From Stenotrophomonas sp. (GTDB lineage Bacteria; Pseudomonadota; Gammaproteobacteria; Xanthomonadales; Xanthomonadaceae): a stretch of DNA of 24,807 bases. The stretch spans positions 1 through 24,807 of the forward strand of contig DMZT01000219.1 in the NCBI GenBank assembly GCA_003484865.1, read 5' to 3'. The notes below the pieces were generated by a model. It was not told the origin of the DNA and made no database searches. It worked only from the letters and a program-made list of their open reading frames with translations. The position numbers were made by a program, and so were the translations under genes. Position 1 is the stretch's first letter. Every line of letters begins with the position of its first letter. Of the stretch, positions 8,619-16,078 are shown one piece after another.

Positions 8619-10100
8619 ATGCTCAGCTTCTTCCGTCGCAAAAAGCCCCAGGACGCCCCGCAAGAGGCGGCCAAGACCCAGCATTACTCCGCCGAGGAGT
8701 TGGCTGCCGCGTTCCCGCAGGCCAGGACCGAGCCTGCTGCACCGCCGGCGCCTGCGCCGCTGCCGCCCGTGGTGGAAACCCCTGTTCCCGCTCCCGAGCC
8801 AGCCGCGCCGGTGGAGCGCGTGATCGCGCCGACCCCAGTGGTTCCCGCGCCGGTCATTCCCGCGCCCGTGGTGGCTGCACCTGTGGTGCCTGCCCCGGTG
8901 ACCCCGGCGCCGGCAGCCCCTGCACCCGCGGTGGCCGCGCCAGTTGTTCAGGAGCCTATCTCCCCTGCCCCGACGGTAGCTGCACCGGTTCAAGAGCCGC
9001 CGCTGGAGGCCCGTGTCGCGCCCGCCGCGCCCACCCCAGTTCCGGCCGCTCCCGTGAGCAACCCGGCGCCGGCCGTCGTTGCGCCGTCGGCTGTTCCAGC
9101 TCCGCTCACTACGGTTGCCCCGGTCGCCCCGACCATCGTGACCGAGCGACCGACCTCCCAGGACATGGCCCCCGCCGCTGCCGGCAAGAGCGGCTGGCGC
9201 GAGCGCCTGCGCAACAGCGTGATCGCACGCAGTTTCGGCGGCCTGTTCTCGCGCAATCCCAAGCTCGATGACGACCTGCTCGACGAACTGGAAACCGCGC
9301 TGATCACCGCCGATGTCGGCGTCGGCGCGACCACGGCGCTGGTCGAAGGCCTGCGCAAGCGGATGAAGGCGCGCGAGTTCACCGATGCCAATGCGCTGCT
9401 CACCGCGCTGCGCGGCGAGCTGATCGCGATCCTGCAGCCGGTCGCCAGGCCGCTGGTCATCGACCGCACCGCCAAGCCGTTCGTGGTGCTCACCGTCGGC
9501 GTCAACGGCGTCGGCAAGACCACCACCATCGGCAAGCTGGCCAAGCGCTTCAAGGACGACGGCCACAGCCTGATGCTGGCCGCCGGCGATACCTTCCGTG
9601 CCGCTGCCGTCGCGCAGTTGCAGGCCTGGGGCGAACGCAACGGCGTGGCCGTGGTCGCGCAGGGTCAGAACGCCGATGCGGCCTCGGTCGCCTTCGATGC
9701 ACTGCAGGCCGGCAAGGCACGCGGCACCGAGGTGCTGATCGCCGATACCGCCGGCCGCCTGCATACCCAGGCCGGCCTGATGAACGAGCTCGGCAAGATC
9801 CGCCGCGTGCTCGGCAAGATCGATGCCAATGCGCCGCATGAAGTGCTGATGGTCATCGATGGCACCACCGGCCAGAACGCGCTCTCGCAGCTGCGCCAGT
9901 TCCACGCGGCGGTCAACGTGACCGGCCTGGTGGTGACCAAGCTGGACGGCACCGCCAAGGGCGGCGTGGTGTTCGCGCTCGCCCGCGAGTTCGGCATTCC
10001 GATCCGCTTCTGCGGCATCGGCGAGCGCCCGGAAGACCTGCGCGTGTTCGACCCGGAAGCCTTTGTAGACGCCCTGCTGCCCGAAGCACTCGGCGCCTGA
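8619..10100 (+). CDS. ftsY: Signal recognition particle receptor FtsY
   Basis: FtsY is the SRP receptor GTPase that brings ribosome-nascent-chain complexes to the SecYEG translocon at the inner membrane. The 493-residue protein starts MLSFFRRKK, a basic membrane-proximal tip. It then has about 150 residues of Pro/Ala/Val-rich low complexity (roughly 37-185) in place of the acidic A domain of E. coli. The NG domain begins near 190. The G1 P-loop GVNGVGKTTT is at about 294-303, followed by DTFRAAA, DTAGRLHTQ and TKLDGTAKGG. The ATG at 8619 is preferred over a TTG two codons earlier. In many genomes ftsEX-rpoH lies downstream; here it is a REP dimer and mutY. Confidence 0.95.
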   Translation: MLSFFRRKKPQDAPQEAAKTQHYSAEELAAAFPQARTEPAAPPAPAPLPPVVETPVPAPEPAAPVERVIAPTPVVPAPVIPAPVVAAPVVPAPVTPAPAAPAPAVAAPVVQEPISPAPTVAAPVQEPPLEARVAPAAPTPVPAAPVSNPAPAVVAPSAVPAPLTTVAPVAPTIVTERPTSQDMAPAAAGKSGWRERLRNSVIARSFGGLFSRNPKLDDDLLDELETALITADVGVGATTALVEGLRKRMKAREFTDANALLTALRGELIAILQPVARPLVIDRTAKPFVVLTVGVNGVGKTTTIGKLAKRFKDDGHSLMLAAGDTFRAAAVAQLQAWGERNGVAVVAQGQNADAASVAFDALQAGKARGTEVLIADTAGRLHTQAGLMNELGKIRRVLGKIDANAPHEVLMVIDGTTGQNALSQLRQFHAAVNVTGLVVTKLDGTAKGGVVFALAREFGIPIRFCGIGERPEDLRVFDPEAFVDALLPEALGA

Positions 10101-10130
10101 TCACCGCCGGGCCAGGCAGCGGCTTCACTT

Positions 10131-10210
10131 GTAGAGCCACCCCATGGGTGGCTGCTTCACCTCCGTGACCGGTCTCCCCGGCTGCCGATGCAGCCACGCA
10201 TGGCGTGGCT
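10131..10210. repeat. Inverted REP dimer between ftsY and mutY
   Basis: The first copy is GTAG (10131-10134) plus AGCCACCC/GGGTGGCT with loop CAT. The second (10192-10210) is AGCCACGC/GCGTGGCT in opposite orientation, but its tail reads CCCG instead of CTAC, so its GTAG has decayed. The pair ends 22 bp before the mutY start and may separate the ftsY and mutY transcripts. Confidence 0.8.
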
Positions 10211-10232
10211 CCCGTCCTTCTCCGGAATCTGC

Positions 10233-11372
10233 ATGACCCGCCAGCCTCCCGCCAGCGCCGTATTGCCGACCGACGATGTCTTCGTCTCGCGGCTGCTGCA
10301 CTGGTTCGACGATCACGGCCGGCATGACCTGCCGTGGCAGCACCCGCGCTCGCCGTACCGGGTGTGGCTGTCGGAGATCATGCTGCAGCAGACCCAGGTC
10401 AGCACGGTCATCCCGTACTTCCTGAAGTTCCTCGCGGCGTTCCCGACCCTGCCCGACCTGGCCGCCGCCAGCAATGACGCGGTGATGGCGCAGTGGGCGG
10501 GATTGGGGTACTACGCCCGTGCACGCAACCTGCATGCCGCCGCGCAGCGCTGCGTGGACCTGCATGGCGGCGAGCTGCCGCGTGATTTCGATGCACTGCA
10601 TGCGCTGCCGGGCATCGGCCGCAGCACTGCGGGCGCGATCCTCAGCCAGGCCTGGAATGACCGGTTCGCGATTCTCGATGGCAACGTCAAGCGCGTACTG
10701 ACCCGCTATCACGGCATCGAGGGCTTTCCCGGCCTGCCGGCGATCGAAAAGCAGCTGTGGGCGGTCGCCGAGGCGCACGCAGCGCAGGTGCCTGGCACGC
10801 GCATGGTCGATTACACCCAGGCGCAGATGGACCTGGGCGCCAGCGTCTGCAGCCGCAGCAGGCCCGCCTGCGTGATCTGTCCGCTGCAGGCGACCTGCGT
10901 TGCCCGTCGTGAAGGCCGCACCGATCAGCTGCCGACGCCCAAACCGGGCAAGACCCTGCCTGAGCGCGAGGCGGTAGCGTTGCTGCTGCGCGATGCACGC
11001 GGCCGCGTACTACTGCAGAAACGGCCGGACACCGGCATCTGGGCGCAGCTATGGACCCTGCCCCAGGCCGACAGCGGGATCGCCCTGCAGGACTGGTTCG
11101 ACGCGCACATCGACGGCTCGCTGGACGACGCCGAGCCGCTGCCGCTGCTGGAACACACCTTCAGCCACTACCGGTTGCATCTGCAGGTGCTGGTGGCAAC
11201 CGTACAGGGCGCGCGCGGCAACGATGCAGGGCGGCGCTGGGTCGCCGCCGAGGAACTGGCCACGCTCGGCCTGCCCGCGCCGATCCGCAAGCTGCTGGAA
11301 ACGGGTGCACCGCCCGCTCAGCCCAAGCGCCGTACAATGCGGCGCGCAGCAACATCCCAAGACAACGAGTAA
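10233..11372 (+). CDS. mutY: Adenine DNA glycosylase
   Basis: MutY removes adenine mispaired with 8-oxoguanine. The 379-residue protein has the catalytic Glu48 in [10 protein letters not shown], a helix-hairpin-helix [12 protein letters not shown] (125-136), and the essential Asp149 in LDGNVKRVL. The [4Fe-4S] cluster motif is C-x6-C-x2-C-x5-C (Cys206, 213, 216, 222). The C-terminal third is the NUDIX-like 8-oxoG recognition domain. I start it at the ATG at 10233; a longer reading from 10188 begins MQPRMAW, which is simply the translated REP hairpin. The yggX start lies 4 bp after its stop, the classic mutY-yggX pair. Confidence 0.95.
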   Translation: MTRQPPASAVLPTDDVFVSRLLHWFDDHGRHDLPWQHPRSPYRVWLSEIMLQQTQVSTVIPYFLKFLAAFPTLPDLAAASNDAVMAQWAGLGYYARARNLHAAAQRCVDLHGGELPRDFDALHALPGIGRSTAGAILSQAWNDRFAILDGNVKRVLTRYHGIEGFPGLPAIEKQLWAVAEAHAAQVPGTRMVDYTQAQMDLGASVCSRSRPACVICPLQATCVARREGRTDQLPTPKPGKTLPEREAVALLLRDARGRVLLQKRPDTGIWAQLWTLPQADSGIALQDWFDAHIDGSLDDAEPLPLLEHTFSHYRLHLQVLVATVQGARGNDAGRRWVAAEELATLGLPAPIRKLLETGAPPAQPKRRTMRRAATSQDNE

Positions 11373-11376
11373 CGCT

Positions 11377-11646
11377 ATGCCCCGCACCGTTTTCTGCCAG
11401 TACGAACAACGCGACGCCGAAGGCCTGGACTTCGTGCCCTACCCCGGCGAACTGGGCCAGCGCATCTTCAACCACATCGGCAAGCCGGCGTGGGCCGCGT
11501 GGCTGGCGCACCAGACCATGCTGATCAATGAAAACCGGCTGTCGCCGCGCGATCCCAAGCACCGCGCGTTCCTGGAAGAAGAGCTGGTGAAATACCTGTT
11601 CAGCGGTGGCGCGGAGAAGCCGGCCGGGTTCGTACCGGAGGCCTGA
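11377..11646 (+). CDS. yggX: YggX family Fe(II)-trafficking / oxidative damage protection protein
   Basis: This 89-residue cytoplasmic protein belongs to the YggX family, linked in enterics to protection of iron-sulfur clusters against oxidants and to iron handling. Family features are visible: [19 protein letters not shown] with the conserved Cys7, [11 protein letters not shown], and the helix [18 protein letters not shown], then the C-terminal [13 protein letters not shown]. The length is normal. It starts 4 bp after the mutY stop and probably depends on mutY translation, since only a weak ribosome site is present. The pairing makes sense because MutY carries an oxidant-sensitive cluster. 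A tandem REP pair follows its stop. Confidence 0.95.
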   Translation: MPRTVFCQYEQRDAEGLDFVPYPGELGQRIFNHIGKPAWAAWLAHQTMLINENRLSPRDPKHRAFLEEELVKYLFSGGAEKPAGFVPEA

Positions 11647-11654
11647 TCGCCGGT

Positions 11655-11706
11655 GATACCGACCCACGGTCGGTATCTACCGCCGACCCACGGTCGGTAT
11701 CTACCG
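11655..11706 (-). repeat. Two tandem GTAG-type REPs after yggX
   Basis: Two direct 24-bp units (11659-11682 and 11683-11706) each contain CCGACC/GGTCGG followed by TATCTAC. Both point the same way, with GTAG on the minus strand. They begin 9 bp after the yggX stop and may form the 3' end of the mutY-yggX message. Confidence 0.8.
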
Positions 11707-11772
11707 CGAGGATGTGGCGACCGCGAGGTTGTGGCGATCGCGGGATCGCGGTGCCCTCGTCGGTATGCCTTG

Positions 11773-11794
11773 GCCGGCCAGCGGCCGGCACTAC
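11773..11794 (-). repeat. GTAG-type REP overlapping a stop codon
   Basis: GCCGGCC/GGCCGGC is followed by ACTAC. On the minus strand the GTAG is at 11794-11791, and its TAG is the stop codon of the lipoprotein gene that ends at 11791. The same hairpin recurs at 19879-19900 and inverted at 19988-20009. Confidence 0.8.
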
Positions 11795-12255
11795 GGGGTC
11801 GGCGCCTGCTGGCCTTCTTCGCGCTCCTGCACCTGCGCCTGGCGCAGCTCCTGCTCGGACGCCCGCAACGCCTTGGTATCCAGCTTGCGGATGCTGCTGA
11901 TGAAGCACGGCAGATTCACCGGGCCGGCCGTCGGGTCGCGCACCAGCACCTTGTCAAAGCGTGACGAAACGCGCCCGATCCGGCTGGTCAGGCCGATCGC
12001 CGAGGCGTAGTCCAACCCCTGGCACGGTCCGGCCAGATCCAGCAGATAGCCCTCGCTCGGGCGCGTCCAGACCGCCAGCGCACTGTCGCCGAGAGCCGTC
12101 CAGCCCGACAGCGAGCCGTACAGCGGCATGTCCTGCTGCGGCGGCCCGGCGTGGGCGCGGTAGAGATCGAGCTTCTGCGCGGTGGATAGGCGGCCGGTAC
12201 TGGCGCACGCGGCCAGCCCAAGGCACAGGGCCGCGATGGCAAGGGTCTGCTTCAT
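11791..12255 (-). CDS. Putative lipoprotein, DUF6491-like
   Basis: The 154-residue product has a signal peptide ending LAAC, giving a lipidated Cys at residue 17. The mature part (LYRAHAGPP...GWTALGDSALAVWTRPSEGYLLDLAGPC) resembles small lipoproteins common in Xanthomonadaceae that I associate with DUF6491, from memory and without a search. Two further Cys (GPC and PCF) may form a disulfide. The C-terminus is a Glu/Gln-rich helix ending APTP. The ATG at 12255 is supported by AGGAGG about 7 nt upstream. Its stop codon is supplied by the GTAG of a REP. It is the last gene after lolD on this strand, but 105 bp separate them. Function unknown. Confidence 0.83.
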   Translation of the reverse strand: MKQTLAIAALCLGLAACASTGRLSTAQKLDLYRAHAGPPQQDMPLYGSLSGWTALGDSALAVWTRPSEGYLLDLAGPCQGLDYASAIGLTSRIGRVSSRFDKVLVRDPTAGPVNLPCFISSIRKLDTKALRASEQELRQAQVQEREEGQQAPTP

Positions 12256-12339
12256 GACGCCTCCTGCTGGGGACTGTGCGCCGATCATGCGCCGCCCGGC
12301 GTGGTCCCGGCGAGAGGAACCCGCCGGGTGTTCAGCGCC

Positions 12340-12359
12340 CAGGCAGGCGCTGCTGCCTG
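12340..12359 (-). terminator. Hairpin directly after lolD, possible transcript end
   Basis: CAGGCAG pairs perfectly with CTGCCTG across a 6-nt loop, one base after the lolD stop. No T-run follows on the minus strand, so this is a weak terminator call. Confidence 0.3.
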
Positions 12360-12360
12360 C

Positions 12361-13074
12361 TCAGACCTCGCTGTGCGCCAGGCTGTGCAGCCGCCCTTCG
12401 CGCAACTCCAGCACGCGGTCCAGCTTGCGCGCCAGGGAGCGGTCGTGGGTCACCAGCACCAGGCTGGTGTGGTGCGCGCGGTTGAGCTCGAGCATCAGCT
12501 CGAACACGGTCGCAGCGGTCTTGTCATCCAGGTTGCCGGTCGGCTCATCACCGAGCACGCAGGCCGGGCGGTTGACCAAGGCGCGGGCGACGGCCGCACG
12601 CTGGCGTTCACCGCCGGACAGCTCGCCCGGCTTGTGGTCCAGGCGATGGCCCAGGCCGACCGATTCCAGCAGCGCCTGCGCACGGGTGCGCGCGTCGACC
12701 ACTTCTTCGCCACCCAGCAGCACCGGCATCATCACGTTTTCCAGCGCGGTGAATTCGGGCAGCAGGTGATGGAACTGGTAGACGAAGCCGAGCGCGCGGT
12801 TGCGCAGTTGGCCGCGCTGGCTGTCGGACAGGCCGGACATGCGCTGGCCGGCCACGTAGACCTCGCCCGCCGTCGGCGTATCCAGGCCACCGAGCAGATG
12901 CAGCAGGGTGCTTTTGCCGGCGCCGGAAGCGCCGATGATGGCCACGGTCTCGCCGGCCGCCACGCGCAGGTCCAGCCCGTTGAACACGGGGGTCTGCATG
13001 CGGCCTTCGGCATAGGTCTTGGCCAGCGCTTCGGCGCGGATGACTTCCTGGCCCAGGGTGAGTGCTTCATTCAT
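12361..13074 (-). CDS. lolD: Lipoprotein-releasing system ATP-binding protein LolD
   Basis: LolD is the ATPase of the LolCDE-type transporter, which extracts outer-membrane lipoproteins from the inner membrane and hands them to LolA. The 237-residue protein has Walker [10 protein letters not shown] (48-56), a Q-loop in [12 protein letters not shown], the signature LSGGERQR and Walker [30 protein letters not shown] is typical of LolD within the LolD/MacB/FtsE group. The ATG at 13074 overlaps the end of the permease gene by 8 bp, so the two are translationally coupled. The neighbouring permease makes MacB or FtsE unlikely. Confidence 0.94.
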   Translation of the reverse strand: MNEALTLGQEVIRAEALAKTYAEGRMQTPVFNGLDLRVAAGETVAIIGASGAGKSTLLHLLGGLDTPTAGEVYVAGQRMSGLSDSQRGQLRNRALGFVYQFHHLLPEFTALENVMMPVLLGGEEVVDARTRAQALLESVGLGHRLDHKPGELSGGERQRAAVARALVNRPACVLGDEPTGNLDDKTAATVFELMLELNRAHHTSLVLVTHDRSLARKLDRVLELREGRLHSLAHSEV

Positions 13075-14308
13075 AACGCAGGGCCTCCGCCGGCTGGGTA
13101 CGTGCCGCGCGCCAGGCGGGATACAGGGTGGCAAGGAAGCTCATGACCAGCGCCACGGCGGTGATCACGATGATGTCCGGGGTCTGCATGTCGGTCGGCA
13201 GGCCGGTGATGTAGTAAACGTCCTCCGGCAGCAGCTTGACGTTGAACAGCGTCTCGATCGCGCCGAGGATGCGCTCCAGGTTCAAGGTCAGGGTGATGCC
13301 ACCGATCACGCCGAGCACGGTACCGAAGATGCCGATCAGCGAGCCCTGCACCATGAACACCTGCATGACGCCGCCCGGGGTCAGGCCCAGGGTGCGCAGG
13401 ATCGCGATGTCGGCCTGCTTGTCGGTGACCAGCATCACCTGCGAGGAGACCAGGTTGAACGCGCCCATGGCGATGATCAGCGAGAGCAGGATGCCCATCA
13501 CCACCTTCTCCATGCGCAGCGAGTGGTAGAGGTTGGCGTTCTGCTGGGTCCAGTCGCTGACCCGGTAGGCACCGGTCAGGTTGTGGGCCAGATCGACGCC
13601 GACATCCAGCGCCTTGTCCATGTCATGCAGTTTCAGGCGCACACCGGTGACGCCATCGATGCGCAGTACTTTTTCCAGATCGGCCATGTTGGCGTAGGCC
13701 ACGCCGCGGTCGACCTCGTTGTAACCGGCTTCGAAGATGCCGCTCACGGTGAAGCGTTTCATGCGCGGGATCGCGCCGATCGGCGTGCCCTGCACTTCGG
13801 CCAACGTGACCAGCACGGTATCGCCGACGCCGACACCGAGGTAGATCGCCAGTTCCTGGCCGACCAGCAGGTTGTAGCTGCCCGCGGTCAGGCTGTCGAA
13901 GCTGCCTTTCTTGACCTTCTGGTTGATCACCGAGACGTTCGGCTCCAGCGCCGGGTCGATGCCCTGCACGATGGCGCCCTGCACGCGGGGACCGCTGAGC
14001 ATGGCCTGGATTTCGATGTACGGCGCCGCGCCGGCAACCCGCGGATCTTTCTTGGCCACCTCCACCGCATGCGCCCAATCGGCCATCGGGGCGCCGTCGG
14101 TGGTGATGGTGGTATGCGCGGTCATCTGCAGCAGGCGATCGCGGATTTCCTTCTGGAAACCGCTCATGACCGCCAGCGTGGTGATCAGCACGGTCACGCC
14201 CAGGGCAATGCCGAGGATCGAGGCCATGGAGATGAAGGAGATGAAGCCGTTGCGGCGTTTGGCGCGCAGGTAGCGCAGGCCAATCGAGACAGGTATGGGT
14301 TTGAACAT
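13067..14308 (-). CDS. lolC: Lipoprotein-releasing system permease (LolC/LolE family)
   Basis: This 413-residue inner-membrane permease belongs to the LolC/E family. It has the usual N-terminal segment ([24 protein letters not shown]) and a first membrane helix near 25-48. A large periplasmic domain follows, then three helices in the C-terminal FtsX-like domain (about 270-400), ending PAEALRYE. Only one permease gene accompanies lolD here. In such genomes the single protein is often called LolF and works as a homodimer, combining LolC and LolE roles; whether a second copy exists elsewhere cannot be seen. It starts 23 bp after ygfX and overlaps lolD by 8 bp. Confidence 0.92.
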   Translation of the reverse strand: MFKPIPVSIGLRYLRAKRRNGFISFISMASILGIALGVTVLITTLAVMSGFQKEIRDRLLQMTAHTTITTDGAPMADWAHAVEVAKKDPRVAGAAPYIEIQAMLSGPRVQGAIVQGIDPALEPNVSVINQKVKKGSFDSLTAGSYNLLVGQELAIYLGVGVGDTVLVTLAEVQGTPIGAIPRMKRFTVSGIFEAGYNEVDRGVAYANMADLEKVLRIDGVTGVRLKLHDMDKALDVGVDLAHNLTGAYRVSDWTQQNANLYHSLRMEKVVMGILLSLIIAMGAFNLVSSQVMLVTDKQADIAILRTLGLTPGGVMQVFMVQGSLIGIFGTVLGVIGGITLTLNLERILGAIETLFNVKLLPEDVYYITGLPTDMQTPDIIVITAVALVMSFLATLYPAWRAARTQPAEALRYE

Positions 14309-14331
14309 GCAGGTACGCCGGACAATTCAGG

Positions 14332-14781
14332 CTATGGTGCCACTGCAGGGGGTGAACGGGAAATGCAGTGTGCCCGGACGGCTAGTCGCAGTTCACGTGC
14401 CTGCCCCGGGGGAAGGGTATCGGGCCAGAACAGGCGCCAATGGCGGCGGCCGTCCTGGCGCCACCCCAGCTGCACCAGCGGGCCGCGGCACCGCATCTGC
14501 AGCGCCTCGACCGGCTCGCCATCCACCTGCACCGGGTCTTCGTCCGCCGGAATCACGAAGACGCAGCCCGGGCGGCGCGCATATCGCCACGCCTCCCACC
14601 AGGTGCCGGCCATCGCCACCATGCCCAGCGGCACGCCCCACGGCGCGGGCAGATCGGTCGCCCACACTGCCCAGGGCATCACAGCGCCCATGGCGATCAG
14701 CGCGCGGCACTGCCAGCGCGAGGGATACCACTCACGCTGGAAGGGCGCGGATCCGGGCGATGAGGGCGGCGGGCGCTGCAT
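14332..14781 (-). CDS. YgfX-like inner-membrane protein
   Basis: The 149-residue product resembles YgfX (CptA), the small membrane partner encoded after sdhE in enterics. It has the N-terminal pattern [14 protein letters not shown], two hydrophobic segments near 27-41 and 48-65, and a cytoplasmic C-terminal half with [25 protein letters not shown], typical of the family. In E. coli YgfX has been described as a toxin affecting cell division proteins, paired with SdhE; that role is debated. The ATG at 14781 gives a 50-bp overlap with sdhE, large for this pair, and a later start is possible. Position directly after sdhE is the strongest support. Confidence 0.75.
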   Translation of the reverse strand: MQRPPPSSPGSAPFQREWYPSRWQCRALIAMGAVMPWAVWATDLPAPWGVPLGMVAMAGTWWEAWRYARRPGCVFVIPADEDPVQVDGEPVEALQMRCRGPLVQLGWRQDGRRHWRLFWPDTLPPGQARELRLAVRAHCISRSPPAVAP

Positions 14782-14980
14782 GCGGGCACTCCTCGTAACC
14801 CATGAACCAGCGCCACAACTTATCGTCCTCGCTCTCGAGCAGGAACAGGAAAACCTCGCGCTCGTCTGTCGGTGCCTGCAGCCAGCAACGGTCCAGATAA
14901 CGGCCGAACAGCTGGTCCAGCTCGCGCATGCCGCGGCGGCAACGCCAGCGCAGCTTTTTCAGTTCAGTTGCTTCGTCCAT
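14732..14980 (-). CDS. sdhE: Succinate dehydrogenase flavinylation factor SdhE
   Basis: SdhE (SDHAF2 family) promotes covalent attachment of FAD to SdhA. The 82-residue helical protein carries the diagnostic RGMRELD motif (RGxxE) near residues 16-22, in [22 protein letters not shown], and the conserved [18 protein letters not shown]. The start at 14980 gives the typical N-terminus; a longer reading would translate REP sequence. It lies 149 bp after sdhB, separated by three tandem REPs, and overlaps ygfX. Its substrate SdhA is encoded two genes upstream. Confidence 0.94.
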   Translation of the reverse strand: MDEATELKKLRWRCRRGMRELDQLFGRYLDRCWLQAPTDEREVFLFLLESEDDKLWRWFMGYEECPHAAPAALIARIRALPA

Positions 14981-15000
14981 TTTCTGCGTTTCCAGATAAG

Positions 15001-15115
15001 GCAAAGCCACGCATGGCGTGGCTCTACCGTTTCGATCTTTTTCTGCAAAGCCACGCATGGCGTGGCTCTACTGTTTCGATCTTTTTCTGCGAAGCCACGC
15101 ATGGCGTGGCTCTAC
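15001..15115 (-). repeat. Three tandem 44-bp units each carrying a GTAG REP
   Basis: Units start at 15001, 15045 and 15089. Each has AGCCACGC/GCGTGGCT with loop ATG followed by CTAC, and the first two continue with a nearly identical 17-bp spacer (GTTTCGATCTTTTTCTG). All three point the same way. They fill most of the gap between sdhB and sdhE, inside the predicted operon. Confidence 0.92.
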
Positions 15116-15129
15116 AGGACATACGTGGA

Positions 15130-15915
15130 TCAGGCGCGGCGCGCCATCATCAGCTTCTTGATCTCGGCAATGGCCAGCGCCGGGTTCAGGCCCTTCGGGC
15201 AGGTCCGCGAGCAGTTCATGATGGTGTGGCAGCGGTACAGCTTGAACGGGTCTTCCAGCTCGTCCAGGCGCGCACCGGTGTCTTCATCGCGCGAGTCGAT
15301 GATCCAGCGGTAGGCCTGCAGCAGGATGGCCGGGCCCAGGTAACGCTCGCCGTTCCACCAGTAGCTCGGGCAGCTGGTCGAGCAGCAGGCGCACAGGATG
15401 CACTCGTACAGGCCATCGAGCTTCTTGCGGTCTTCCGGCGACTGCAGGCGCTCACGATCCGGCGGCGGCGGGGTCTGGGTACGGATCCACGGCTTGATCG
15501 AGGCGTACTGCGCGTAGAAGTGGGTCAGGTCCGGCACCAGATCCTTGACCACGCTCATGTGCGGCAGCGGGTAGATCGGCACTTCAGCCTTGCCGCAATC
15601 GGCGATCGCGCGGGTGCAGGCCAGCGTGTTGGTGCCGTCGATGTTCATCGCGCACGAACCGCAGATGCCCTCGCGGCACGAACGGCGGAAGGTCAGGGTC
15701 GGATCGATCTCGTTCTTGATCTTGATCAGCGCGTCCAGGACCATCGGGCCGCAGGCGTCCAGATCGATCTCATACGTATCGGTGCGCGGATTGCTGTCGT
15801 CGTCGGGACTCCAGCGGTAGATCTTGAAGGTGCGGGTGTTCTTCGCACCGGTCTGGGCGGGGAAGTGCTTGCCCTTTCCGATCTTGGAATTCTTGGGGAG
15901 GGAAAACTCGGCCAT
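15130..15915 (-). CDS. sdhB: Succinate dehydrogenase iron-sulfur subunit
   Basis: SdhB carries electrons from SdhA to the quinone site through three clusters. The 261-residue protein has the [2Fe-2S] ligands Cys80, 85, 88 and 100 in CREGICGSC...TLAC. The [4Fe-4S] motif is [12 protein letters not shown], and the [3Fe-4S] part is in [17 protein letters not shown]. The ATG at 15915 gives a standard N-terminus ([18 protein letters not shown]); the longer reading to 16020 runs into the sdhA-sdhB gap. GAGAA lies 8 nt upstream. Unusually, 163 bp separate it from sdhA. Confidence 0.97.
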   Translation of the reverse strand: MAEFSLPKNSKIGKGKHFPAQTGAKNTRTFKIYRWSPDDDSNPRTDTYEIDLDACGPMVLDALIKIKNEIDPTLTFRRSCREGICGSCAMNIDGTNTLACTRAIADCGKAEVPIYPLPHMSVVKDLVPDLTHFYAQYASIKPWIRTQTPPPPDRERLQSPEDRKKLDGLYECILCACCSTSCPSYWWNGERYLGPAILLQAYRWIIDSRDEDTGARLDELEDPFKLYRCHTIMNCSRTCPKGLNPALAIAEIKKLMMARRA

Positions 15916-15931
15916 GGCTGTTCTCGTTGGC

Positions 15932-16066
15932 TCAGGCGGCTCGCGCTGCAGAGCAGGCGCGGGTAGCACGGAAGATGAGGAAGTCGACACCACCGGCCCG
16001 CGGCGCACGCACCACCCCACCCGTGCGGGAGGTGGCGGTGGCGAGCGCTGCGTGGACGGAGGTCAT
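15932..16066 (-). CDS. Possible 44-codon ORF between sdhA and sdhB
   Basis: An ATG 12 bp after the sdhA stop opens a 44-codon frame that ends 16 bp before the sdhB start, so it almost fills the gap. The predicted product starts [17 protein letters not shown], is basic and Ala/Arg-rich, and has one short hydrophobic patch (VDFLIF). I recognise no family. No clear Shine-Dalgarno is present. It may be chance in GC-rich DNA, or a leader that couples sdhB translation to sdhA. Confidence 0.22.
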   Translation of the reverse strand: MTSVHAALATATSRTGGVVRAPRAGGVDFLIFRATRACSAARAA

Positions 16067-16078
16067 GCCGCAGGTCTC

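Noticed and set aside
8457..9905. 482-codon minus-strand ORF opposite ftsY
   Set aside because: Its Gly/Arg/His-rich part is the complement of the FtsY Pro/Ala/Val linker, so it is not an independent protein.
15001..15115. CRISPR-like appearance of the 44-bp units
   Set aside because: The spacers are nearly identical, not unique, and the repeated part is a GTAG REP hairpin. There are no cas genes.
13019..15313. 764-codon plus-strand ORF across lolD, lolC, ygfX, sdhE and the REPs
   Set aside because: It runs antisense through several well-identified genes and repeats, has no family motifs, and is His/Gln/Arg-rich as expected of a GC-rich antisense shadow.
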